Origin: an uncultured Collinsella sp.
GTDB lineage: Bacteria; Actinomycetota; Coriobacteriia; Coriobacteriales; Coriobacteriaceae
Reading direction: 5' to 3'
Assembly (NCBI GenBank): GCA_958447445.1
Contig: CAUDAE010000079.1
Coordinates: forward strand, 1 to 9,127
Length of the DNA: 9,127 nt
The notes under the pieces were generated by a model. The model was not told where the DNA came from and did no database searches. It worked only from the letters and a program-made list of their open reading frames with translations. Made by a program: the position numbers and the translations under genes. This document shows positions 1 to 6,481 of the stretch, in pieces (positions within the stretch are counted from its first letter, which is position 1; every line of letters begins with the position of its first letter).

Positions 1-755
1 CACCACATGGAAAGCGTGAAGGCGCGGTTCTGAATCCAGCCGCCCTTGTTCCAGATAAAGGCGGCGACAGTGGGCGCCAGCAGCAGCGCAAAGCCGCAGA
101 ACCAGGAGTGGGTGGGCAGGCAGTTGTAGGTGTAGCAGAAGTTCCAGATATCGTAGGCGATGATGTAGACCCAGGTCATATCGGGCCACAGCATGTCGGT
201 CTGATCCTCGGAGGCGTAGACGCTCCACCAACCGGTCATGCAGAAGATGTTGATAATACCGGCGATGCCGTTGAACACGTTGTTCCAGCCGGCCAGCTGC
301 GTAGCACCTTCGGAGGTGACCCAGGTGGACTCGCCCAGGACAAAGAAGTGATAGGCGCTCTCGAAGTCGGATACGACGGCAATCATGATGTTGATGGCGA
401 CGATCACAAACGGCCATGCGCGGAACCAATGTGCCTTGCCGATCTTGCCCCACTGGTACTTAATGGCAATGAAGCCCCAGCAGCCGGCCAGCGCCGCGTA
501 TACCTTGGCGTAGTGGAACCAGCTGTTCTGGTACACATGGGTGGGGTTGGTGAGCGCCCACTCGGCACCCTGCGAGACGCCGATGGCGATGACGACGCAG
601 TAGATGGTCATGGCCAGCGGAGCCACGCCAAAGATGATTGCTGCGCCCAGCTTGGTGCGGCGGCCGACCTCGTTGAGCACGATCAGGCCGATAAAGACCA
701 TGGCCCAGCCGGCCCAGTGGATAAGGGTATCGCTACCCCAAACATCGAACAGCAT
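1..755 (-). CDS. Polytopic membrane protein of unknown function, partial (possibly DUF5692 family)
   Basis: Read leftward from the ATG at 755-753, this frame is open for 251 codons to the left edge, so the C-terminus is missing. A good ribosome binding site (AAAGGAG) lies just upstream. The protein is strongly hydrophobic and very rich in Trp and Tyr. Likely membrane spans are near residues 11-28, 38-60, 82-98, 112-130, 158-175, 193-210 and 217-235. No signal peptide, ATP-binding motif or transporter signature is visible. It begins 63 nt after the stop of the TetR-type regulator on the same strand, so the two are probably co-transcribed and the regulator probably controls it. From memory it resembles proteins labelled DUF5692 in Collinsella and other gut bacteria; this was not checked by search. 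Transport or sensing is possible, but nothing in the sequence shows a substrate. Confidence 0.8.
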   Translation of the reverse strand, partial: MLFDVWGSDTLIHWAGWAMVFIGLIVLNEVGRRTKLGAAIIFGVAPLAMTIYCVVIAIGVSQGAEWALTNPTHVYQNSWFHYAKVYAALAGCWGFIAIKYQWGKIGKAHWFRAWPFVIVAINIMIAVVSDFESAYHFFVLGESTWVTSEGATQLAGWNNVFNGIAGIINIFCMTGWWSVYASEDQTDMLWPDMTWVYIIAYDIWNFCYTYNCLPTHSWFCGFALLLAPTVAAFIWNKGGWIQNRAFTLSMW

Positions 756-818
756 GCTGCTCTCCTTTCACACGCCCGCGGCCCCTCTTCTGATCGCGGG
801 CAGTTTGGCCAAATGTCG

Positions 819-1481
819 TCAGTTCTGGGGCTTGCGCTCCGGATACTTGGCGGTATAGCCCTCGATGTGGAGTGTCGAGGCGATAATTTCCTTGACCGTC
901 TCGTCGGGCACATCGGGGTGCGTGCGGATATACATCAAAAGACCCATGATGAGGGTGTAGAACGTCTCGTAGACATGGTCGATGCGTAGCTCATGATGGG
1001 CGACAAAATCCACCACGGTGGTGTCGCAGATATACTGCGCCACGCGTTGGACCACGTTGTGCAGAAAGCCGCCGTAGAGCGCGCCGCTGCTGGAGGTGAG
1101 CGTACTCGGCAGCTCGTGGCCGCTGGCGACCAGGCGCTTAAAGAGCGGGGCGACGGTGTCGAGTGCGCCCTCGATATCGCCGACGGTGCGGTTGGCATTC
1201 CACTGCTCGAGCTCGGAGATAAAACCGTCGATCGCCTCGTCCATGACGGCGGTGACGGCGGCGTCCATGTCGGCGAAGTAGTGGTAGAACAGCGAGCGCG
1301 TGCAGCCGGCTCGCTTGGTCACGGCCGATACCGATAGGTGGGACACGCCCAGCTCGGAGCTTACGGTGCGCACGGCATCGAGGATCTCGCGACGGCGTTC
1401 GTCGCCCGTCAAGCGCTTTGCCGTGCTGTCGGGCGCGGGGACGGCGTCGGCCACAGAGGTGTTCGCTGCGTTACTGCTCAT
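819..1481 (-). CDS. TetR/AcrR-family transcriptional regulator
   Basis: A 220-residue protein of typical TetR length. After a disordered N-terminal stretch of about 22 residues comes the DNA-binding domain. Its helix-turn-helix lies around residues 52-73 and includes the family-typical sequence AGCTRSLFYHYFADMDA. The remaining C-terminal all-helical part would bind an unknown ligand and form the dimer. I chose the ATG at 1481 because AAAGGCGG lies about 8 nt upstream. An in-frame ATG at 1499 would add MKGGKH but has no clear ribosome binding site. The gene diverges from the large Fe-S flavoprotein gene and is followed on its own strand by the membrane-protein gene. Two palindromes in the divergent region (1541-1578) are plausible binding sites. 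It is probably an autoregulated repressor of the flanking genes, with ligand unknown. Confidence 0.9.
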   Translation of the reverse strand: MSSNAANTSVADAVPAPDSTAKRLTGDERRREILDAVRTVSSELGVSHLSVSAVTKRAGCTRSLFYHYFADMDAAVTAVMDEAIDGFISELEQWNANRTVGDIEGALDTVAPLFKRLVASGHELPSTLTSSSGALYGGFLHNVVQRVAQYICDTTVVDFVAHHELRIDHVYETFYTLIMGLLMYIRTHPDVPDETVKEIIASTLHIEGYTAKYPERKPQN

Positions 1482-1540
1482 GTGCTTGCCGCCTTTCATC
1501 CGTTTGAGCCTGACCGTTCGCCTAACAGTCTTGAATATTG

Positions 1541-1578
1541 TTGACGGTTCGTCAATACTGTTTTTGACACAATGTCAA
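1541..1578. promoter_or_regulatory. Paired palindromes, candidate TetR operators
   Basis: Two perfect inverted repeats share one design: TTGACG-GTT-CGTCAA at 1541-1555 and TTGACA-CAA-TGTCAA at 1564-1578. Each has 6-bp arms and a 3-bp spacer, and the centres are 23 bp apart, about two helical turns. They lie between the divergent TetR gene and flavoprotein gene, where an autoregulatory TetR dimer would be expected to bind. The TTGACA half-sites also match a -35 box, so some of this could be promoter sequence. A weak rightward promoter can be proposed with TTGAAT (1531-1536), a 17-nt spacer and AATACT (1554-1559); it would overlap the first palindrome. Binding by the neighbouring regulator is inferred. 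Confidence 0.55.
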
Positions 1579-1669
1579 CAATAACGGGTGAACGGCGTGG
1601 GGGCATGTCGAGCCCGTAAAAAGAGGGGCGCTGCGTGCCTGCCAGGCTGCGGCAAGAGAAGGGACGACT

Positions 1670-4447
1670 ATGATTCTCAACGGACCGGGGATTAGCTACA
1701 CCGAGCCCGATATCGGTGCGGAGTTTGTGCCGCCGCTGCCGGAGCATCCGCGCGAGGCCATCGTCAAACTGTGCGAGCACTGCACTAACCGCCTGCTGCA
1801 TCGCGACGAGCTGCTGGGCTACGAGTACTGGTCGTTTGCCGAGGCCGCAACTGACGAGCAGGCCGAGGTACTCTGCAAGATGAAGATGCGCCGTCCCTAC
1901 ACGCTGCCCGAGATGGTCAAGCTCACCGGCATGCCCGAGGCCCAGATCGAGAAGATGCTCGACGATATGAGCTACACCGGCCTGCTCGAGTACAACTGGG
2001 AAAATCCCGAGCGCGCCAAGCAATGGGTGCTGCCCATGCTGGTGCCGGGTTCCGCCGAGTTCCTCAACATGCGCGTGAGCCAGCTCGAGGAGCACCCGGT
2101 CTACGCCAAGTTCTTTGAGCAGGCGTCCAAGGGACCGCTGTCCAAGGCCACGCCGATGGTGCCGCCCGGAGGCGCCGGCATCGGCATGCACGTCATTCCG
2201 GTCGAGAAGGCCATCGACGCCGCGAGCACCTCGGTGCCGATCGAGCATATCGAGCATTGGCTCGACAAATACGATGGCAAATATGCCGCCAGCACCTGCA
2301 GCTGCCGCGCGAGCCGTCGCGTGATGGGTGAGGGCTGCGCCGACGACCCGGCCGATTGGTGCATCGCCGTGGGCGATATGGCCGACTACGTGGTTGAGAC
2401 CGATCGTGGCCATTACGTGACCCGCGACGAGGTCTACGACATCCTGCGCCAGGCCGAGGACAACGGCTTTGTGCACCAGATCACCAATATCGACGGCGAG
2501 AACAAGATCTTCGCCATCTGCAACTGCAACGTCAACGTGTGCTACGCCCTGCGCACCTCGCAGCTGTTCAACACGCCCAACCTGTCGCGCTCGGCCTATG
2601 TCGCTAAGGTCGAGAAGGACAAGTGCGTGGCCTGCGGTCGCTGCGTCGAGGTGTGTCCGGCCGGCGCCGCCAAGCTGGGCCAGAAGCTCTGCAGCAAAAA
2701 GGCCGGCGGACAGGTGCCCGAGTATCCGCGCCAGGAGCTGCCCGATGCCACCAAGTGGGACCACACCAAGTGGTCGCCCAACTACCGCAACGACAACCGC
2801 ATCGAGACGCATGAGTCCGGCACCGCTCCCTGCAAGACGGCCTGCCCCGCGCACGTTGCCGTTCAGGGCTATTTGAAGCTCGCGGCTCAGGGTCGCTATG
2901 ACGAGGCGCTGGCACTCATTAAGCGCGAGAACCCGCTGCCCGCTATCTGCGGCCGTGTGTGCAACCGCCGCTGTGAGGATGCCTGCACCCGCGGCCGTGT
3001 GGACGCCGCCGTGGCCATCGACGAGGTCAAGAAGTTCATCGCCCAGCGCGATCTGGATGCCGCGACCCGCTACGTCCCGCCCGTGGTGACCCCGACGCGT
3101 GCCGGCGGCTTCGACCAGAAGATCGCCATCATCGGTGCCGGTCCGGCCGGCCTGTCCTGCGCTTTCTACCTGGCCGAGAAGGGCTACAAACCTGTCGTGT
3201 TCGAGAAGAATGAGTGCCCGGGCGGCATGCTCACCTACGGCATTCCCAGCTTTAAGCTGCAGAAGGATGTTATCGAGGCCGAGGTCGAGATCATTCGCCT
3301 GATGGGTGCCGAGTTCCGCTATGGCGTGGAAGTCGGTCGCGACGTGACGCTCGACGAGCTGCGCGCACAGGGCTTTAAGGCCTTCTACGTTGCCATTGGC
3401 TGCCAGGGCGGCCGCCTCGCCGGTATTCCGGGTGAGGATGCCGAGGACGTGGCCGTGGCCGTCGACTTTTTGCGCGAGGTCAACAGTGGCAAGATCGACG
3501 CGCTGCCCGGCCGCACCATCGTGGTGGGCGGCGGCAACGTGGCTATCGACGTCGCACGCAACGCCTGTCGTCTGGGCTCCGAGCACGTTGAGGTGTTCTG
3601 CCTGGAGAGCGAGGCCCAGATGCCCGCCAGCGAGGAGGAGCGTCGCGAGGCCGTTGAGGACGGCGCCCACATCAGCTGCGGCTGGGGTCCCAAGGAGGTT
3701 CACCTGGACGAGACCGGTCGTGTGTGCGGTATCACCTTCAAGCGCTGCACGCGTGTCTTTGACGACGAGGGCCGTTTTGCGCCCGAGTACGACGAGAACG
3801 ATCTGCGCCGTGTCGATGCCGACCGTGTCGTCATGTCGATTGGCCAGTCCATTGTGTGGGGCGACTTGCTAGCTGGCTCCAAGGTGGAGCTCGGCCGCGG
3901 CCAGGGTGCCCTTGCCGATCCTCAGACCTATCAGACCGCCGAGCCCGACATCTTTGTAGGCGGCGACGTCTACACCGGTCCGAGCTTTGCCATCGACGCC
4001 ATTGCCGCCGGTCACGAGGCCGCCGTGTCCATCCATCGCTTTGTGCAGCCAGGCTCCACGCTCACCATCGGCCGCAACCAGCGCCACTACACCGCGCTCG
4101 ACCGCGACGATGTCGTGATCGAGAGCTACGACAACGCGAGCCGCGAGGTTGCCCACGTGGACCGCGAACGCGAGAAGGCTGCGCCGTTTAGCGAGTATGT
4201 TGAGACCTTTACCGAGGAGCAGGTGCGCGCCGAGACCGCCCGCTGCCTGGGCTGCGGCGCCTCGATCGTCGACCCCAACAAGTGCATCGGCTGCGGTCTG
4301 TGCACCACCAAGTGCGCGTTCGATGCCATCCACCTGGATCGGGACCGCCCCGAGTGCTCCACGATGGTCAAATACGAGCAAAAGCTCCCGAGCCTCGGCA
4401 AGTACGCGCTCAAGCGCGCCATCAAGATTAAATTTGGGAAGAAATAA
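1670..4447 (+). CDS. Multi-cluster Fe-S/FAD NAD(P)-dependent oxidoreductase (GltD-like core)
   Basis: A 925-residue, probably cytoplasmic, redox enzyme. Visible parts in order are as follows. An N-terminal region (about 1-300) carries paired cysteines: C35/C38, C210/C212, C223, C231, C284/C286 and C291. A ferredoxin-type 4Fe-4S motif has C319, C322, C325 and C329. The Fe-S domain found at the N-terminus of glutamate synthase small subunit and dihydropyrimidine dehydrogenase follows, with C388, C392, C427, C431, C435 and C439. Next come the FAD-binding motif GAGPAG (489-494), the NAD(P)-binding motif GGGNVA (620-625) and the closing FAD contact FVGGDVYTG near 762. Last is a C-terminal C859/C862 pair and a second 4Fe-4S motif (C872, C875, C878, C882). 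The core family moves electrons between NAD(P)H, flavin and Fe-S centres. The electron acceptor and substrate cannot be read from sequence. A weak ribosome binding site (AAGGG) precedes the ATG. The gene is divergent from the TetR regulator and upstream of hypA. Confidence 0.9.
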   Translation: MILNGPGISYTEPDIGAEFVPPLPEHPREAIVKLCEHCTNRLLHRDELLGYEYWSFAEAATDEQAEVLCKMKMRRPYTLPEMVKLTGMPEAQIEKMLDDMSYTGLLEYNWENPERAKQWVLPMLVPGSAEFLNMRVSQLEEHPVYAKFFEQASKGPLSKATPMVPPGGAGIGMHVIPVEKAIDAASTSVPIEHIEHWLDKYDGKYAASTCSCRASRRVMGEGCADDPADWCIAVGDMADYVVETDRGHYVTRDEVYDILRQAEDNGFVHQITNIDGENKIFAICNCNVNVCYALRTSQLFNTPNLSRSAYVAKVEKDKCVACGRCVEVCPAGAAKLGQKLCSKKAGGQVPEYPRQELPDATKWDHTKWSPNYRNDNRIETHESGTAPCKTACPAHVAVQGYLKLAAQGRYDEALALIKRENPLPAICGRVCNRRCEDACTRGRVDAAVAIDEVKKFIAQRDLDAATRYVPPVVTPTRAGGFDQKIAIIGAGPAGLSCAFYLAEKGYKPVVFEKNECPGGMLTYGIPSFKLQKDVIEAEVEIIRLMGAEFRYGVEVGRDVTLDELRAQGFKAFYVAIGCQGGRLAGIPGEDAEDVAVAVDFLREVNSGKIDALPGRTIVVGGGNVAIDVARNACRLGSEHVEVFCLESEAQMPASEEERREAVEDGAHISCGWGPKEVHLDETGRVCGITFKRCTRVFDDEGRFAPEYDENDLRRVDADRVVMSIGQSIVWGDLLAGSKVELGRGQGALADPQTYQTAEPDIFVGGDVYTGPSFAIDAIAAGHEAAVSIHRFVQPGSTLTIGRNQRHYTALDRDDVVIESYDNASREVAHVDREREKAAPFSEYVETFTEEQVRAETARCLGCGASIVDPNKCIGCGLCTTKCAFDAIHLDRDRPECSTMVKYEQKLPSLGKYALKRAIKIKFGKK

Positions 4448-4494
4448 GAAACGCAACAAACAGGAGAACGGCGCAGAGAACGGTTGGACAGCGA

Positions 4495-4592
4495 GCGAGT
4501 CCCAGGCGTGACGAGGTGCCTTGAAAGAGGAGGGCATAGGGCTTTTGCCCATGCCCGACGATTGAAAGGCAGATCGTCCGTCTGGGGCTCGC
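4495..4592 (+). ncRNA. Candidate structured leader RNA (pseudoknotted three-way junction) upstream of hypA
   Basis: By hand-folding, 4495-4508 pairs with 4579-4592 in a 14-bp closing stem with two G-U wobbles. Inside it, 4532-4556 forms a 10-bp hairpin with a UUUU loop and one bulged A (4538). Directly abutting it, 4557-4562 pairs with 4573-4578, leaving the loop UGAAAGGCAG. That loop can pair with UGCCUU at 4517-4522 through AAGGCA at 4566-4571, giving a 6-bp pseudoknot. The helices abut almost without unpaired bases, which is characteristic of metabolite-sensing leaders. The element ends 47 nt before the hypA start codon. I could not match it to a riboswitch class by eye. It lies in the 192-nt gap between the flavoprotein gene and hypA, so it could act on hypA alone or be a separate small RNA. 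Function is inferred; the pairing is directly visible. Confidence 0.5.
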
Positions 4593-4607
4593 GCAGCGTC
4601 AAGCCGA

Positions 4608-4629
4608 CCGCCGTTCGTTAGAACGGCGG
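4608..4629 (+). promoter_or_regulatory. GC-rich hairpin touching the hypA ribosome binding site
   Basis: CCGCCGTTC (4608-4616) and GAACGGCGG (4621-4629) form a perfect 9-bp stem with a GTTA loop. The likely ribosome binding site AAGGA starts at 4630, right next to the stem, and the hypA ATG is at 4640. No U-tract follows, so it is not an intrinsic terminator. It could be the expression platform of the structured leader just upstream or a simple stabilising or roadblock hairpin. Confidence 0.5.
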
Positions 4630-4639
4630 AAGGAAATAA

Positions 4640-5068
4640 ATGCACGAGCTCGGAATCGTCTATCACATCATTCGCGATGTCGAGAACGTGGCGCGCGCCA
4701 ATGGCGTGCGTCGCGTTTCGAGCGTGACGTTGCTGCTGGGCGAGGTCTCGGGCGTCGTTCCCGACTTGCTACTCGACGCTTGGCGCTGGGCGGCAGATAA
4801 AAAGCCCATCACCGAGGGTGCAGAGCTTATCGTGGAGCCCGTTGAGGCCGTGACACATTGCGAGGCGTGTAGCTGCGACTACGCGACGGTCGAGCACGGC
4901 AAGACCTGTCCCCATTGCGGTAGCGGCGAGACATACCTGCTGCAGGGCCAGGAGGTCATGATCAAGCAGATCGAGACCCCCGACGAGGACCCGGCAGACG
5001 CTGTCCCCGACGGTCCTTCCGACGTCCCCGACGCCGTCGACGCCGCCAACCCCCTCCACATCGCCTAG
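4640..5068 (+). CDS. hypA: HypA/HybF hydrogenase nickel-incorporation chaperone
   Basis: HypA is a cytoplasmic metallochaperone that works with HypB to deliver nickel to the large subunit of [NiFe]-hydrogenases, and in some species to urease. The protein starts with the family signature MHEL, and His2 is the known nickel ligand. The structural zinc site is formed by C74, C77, C90 and C93 (CEAC and CPHC). Residues 1 to about 113 cover the whole normal family length. A further tail of about 28 residues, rich in Asp, Pro and Ala, is unusual and may be disordered. The ribosome binding site AAGGA lies 6 nt before the ATG, and upstream RNA structure may control translation. No hydrogenase or other hyp gene is in the window, so the partner enzyme must be encoded elsewhere or the neighbouring flavoprotein may be functionally linked. 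Confidence 0.93.
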   Translation: MHELGIVYHIIRDVENVARANGVRRVSSVTLLLGEVSGVVPDLLLDAWRWAADKKPITEGAELIVEPVEAVTHCEACSCDYATVEHGKTCPHCGSGETYLLQGQEVMIKQIETPDEDPADAVPDGPSDVPDAVDAANPLHIA

Positions 5069-5079
5069 GATTCCCTATA

Positions 5080-5146
5080 AGTTGCGGTGAAATAGTTCCT
5101 AAATTCAGCCTTCTGGCTCTTAAACAAGAACTATTCCACCGCAACT
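5080..5146. repeat. Inverted-repeat element, copy 1 (after hypA)
   Basis: The left arm AGTTGCGGTGAAATAGTTC (5080-5098) pairs with the right arm GAACTATTCCACCGCAACT (5128-5146), with one A-C mismatch, around a 29-nt loop. It begins 12 nt after the hypA stop codon. A second copy lies at 8765-8833 with the same arms and the same mismatch but a different loop, so this is a dispersed repeat family. It may act as a transcript-end or mRNA-stabilising hairpin, or be a REP/MITE-like element. No transposase gene is present. Confidence 0.8.
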
Positions 5147-5397
5147 ATTTTGAGTGGTTTCATAGATCATAAGTCACGAAAATAGTCAAGCCATGTCTGT
5201 TTAAACAAAATAGCGGCAGTACAAGCGCGTTCGCGCTTGCCTAAAATCGATATTAATGAACAGCCTGCTTGTATCTGTAAAATGCATGGCTTGATGAGCG
5301 ACGCCTTGTCGTGTAATGAGTCAAAAAGCAGTAACGTAATCAACTTGTAACAAACATAGACGTTTAAACAAATAATCCAACCTTTTGCGAATTTAGC

Positions 5398-5403
5398 TAT
5401 AAT
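5398..5403 (+). promoter_or_regulatory. Possible -10 box of the PTS operon
   Basis: TATAAT matches the consensus -10 hexamer exactly, 70 nt before the EIIAB start codon and in an AT-rich context. At the expected 17-nt spacing the -35 position reads ATCCAA, which is poor, so an activator may be required or the promoter may be elsewhere. Confidence 0.35.
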
Positions 5404-5424
5404 TCCACAATCCAAACAGGTATA

Positions 5425-5465
5425 CTCCTTTCATGTCGTGTAGGAAATACGTAGACAAAAAGGAG
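5425..5465 (+). promoter_or_regulatory. Leader hairpin that can mask the EIIAB ribosome binding site
   Basis: CTCCTTT (5425-5431) is complementary to AAAGGAG (5459-5465), which is the core of the EIIAB ribosome binding site. The intervening sequence folds too: 5435-5437 with 5454-5456, and 5438-5442 with 5448-5452 (including G-U pairs, bulged A5453), with a GGAAA loop. Together this gives about 15 pairs. It suggests control of translation initiation, but the helix is short and no conservation data are available. Confidence 0.4.
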
Positions 5466-5473
5466 GTTATGTG

Positions 5474-6463
5474 ATGGTAAGTATTGTTCTTGCTAGCCAC
5501 GGGGACTTGGCAGCTGGAATCAAGCAGACGGGCTCGATGGTCTTTGGCGATCAGCCGTCTGTTGCCGTGGTCTCGCTCGAGCCGAGCATGGGCCCCGACG
5601 ACTTCCGTGCCAAGGTCGAGGAAGCAATCGCTTCCTTCGAAGACCAGGAGCAGGTGCTCTTCCTCGTTGATCTGTGGGGCGGCACGCCGTTCAACCAGAT
5701 CAGCGGGCTCATCGAGGGCCACGATTCCTGGGCTATCGTCACCGGTGTCAACCTGCCTATGCTCATCGAGGCATATTCGCAGCGCTTTGACGCAAAGAAC
5801 ACTGCACATGCGATCGCAAAACATCTCGTGACTGAGGCTAAGGCTGGCGTGCGCGTCAAGCCCGAGTCTCTGGAGCCCGAGGAGAAGAAGCCGGCTGCGG
5901 CCGCCGCTGCTCCTGCAGGCGCCATCCCTCCGGGAACGGTCATCGGCGACGGGCACATCAAGATTGCCCACGTCCGTATCGACACCCGTCTGCTGCATGG
6001 CCAGGTGGCCACCACGTGGACCAAGCAGATCAACCCCAACCGCATCATCGTGGTTTCCGACGGCGTTGCTCACGACGAGCTCCGCAAGACCATGATCGAG
6101 CAGGCTGCCCCTCCGGGAGTCCATGCCAACGTCGTTCCCATCAAGAAGATGGCCGAGGTCGTCAAGGACACGCGCTTTGGTGACACCAAGGCCATGCTGC
6201 TCTTCGAGAACCCGCAGGATCTGCTCAAGGCCATCGAGGCCGGCGTCGACATCAAGGAAGTCAACATCGGTTCCATGGCTCACTCCAAGGGCAAGGTCGT
6301 CGTCACCAACGCCGTCGCTATGGGCGATGACGACGTTAAGACTCTCGAGGCTCTCAAGGCCAAGGGCGTCAAGTTCGAGGTCCGCAAGGTTCCTTCGGAT
6401 TCCTCCGAGGATCTCGACGCCATGTTGAAGAAAGCTAAGGCCGAACTGGCCGCTCAAGCATAG
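5474..6463 (+). CDS. manX: Mannose-family PTS EIIAB fusion component
   Basis: The cytoplasmic phosphotransfer protein of a mannose/fructose/sorbose-type PTS: HPr phosphorylates the EIIA His, EIIA passes phosphate to the EIIB His, and EIIB to the sugar entering through EIIC/EIID. The 329-residue protein has EIIA at about 2-120, with the phosphorylated His9 in LASHG and the family sequence VDLWGGTPFN. An Ala/Pro-rich hinge covers about 134-158, and EIIB covers about 160-329 with His175 in RLLHGQV. The start is taken as ATG at 5474, 7 nt after AGGAGG. A GTG at 5471 is in frame but only 4 nt from it. This is the first gene of an operon with EIIC 18 nt downstream. The domain order matches E. coli ManX and ManL of Gram-positive bacteria. 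The substrate is probably mannose or glucose-type hexoses, inferred from the whole operon. Confidence 0.93.
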   Translation: MVSIVLASHGDLAAGIKQTGSMVFGDQPSVAVVSLEPSMGPDDFRAKVEEAIASFEDQEQVLFLVDLWGGTPFNQISGLIEGHDSWAIVTGVNLPMLIEAYSQRFDAKNTAHAIAKHLVTEAKAGVRVKPESLEPEEKKPAAAAAAPAGAIPPGTVIGDGHIKIAHVRIDTRLLHGQVATTWTKQINPNRIIVVSDGVAHDELRKTMIEQAAPPGVHANVVPIKKMAEVVKDTRFGDTKAMLLFENPQDLLKAIEAGVDIKEVNIGSMAHSKGKVVVTNAVAMGDDDVKTLEALKAKGVKFEVRKVPSDSSEDLDAMLKKAKAELAAQA

Positions 6464-6481
6464 TAAAGGAGGGTCCGATAC

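Larger units (their letters stand above)
5147..5473 (+). other. AT-rich spacer before the PTS operon, no convincing gene
   Basis: This stretch of over 300 bases is clearly more AT-rich than the coding DNA around it. It holds the palindrome CAAGCGCG-TT-CGCGCTTG (5222-5239), two GTTTAAAC palindromes (5199-5206 and 5362-5369), a perfect TATAAT hexamer (5398-5403) and a hairpin covering the PTS ribosome binding site. A leftward frame of 82 codons (5415-5167) starts at TTG, has no recognisable domain and is probably not a gene. I looked for a -24/-12 sigma-54 promoter, common for this PTS family in Firmicutes, and found none. Confidence 0.6.

Noticed and set aside
108..989. Rightward open frame at the left end
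   Set aside because: It lies opposite the membrane-protein and TetR genes, which have ribosome binding sites and recognisable character; this frame has neither.
1496..3703. Long leftward open frame (735 codons) opposite the flavoprotein gene
   Set aside because: It mirrors a GC-rich gene with clear domains on the other strand; its translation is low-complexity (Ala, Gly, His, Asp-rich) with no recognisable motif.
5167..5415. Leftward 82-codon frame in the AT-rich spacer
   Set aside because: It has a TTG start, Cys/Ile/Leu-rich sequence, no recognisable domain and codon use unlike neighbouring genes. An AAGGAG upstream of the start is the only support and is better explained as the complement used in the PTS leader hairpin.
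5147..5473. Sigma-54 promoter for the PTS operon
   Set aside because: No TGGC-N8-TTGC-like pair was found, although such promoters are common for this family in Firmicutes.
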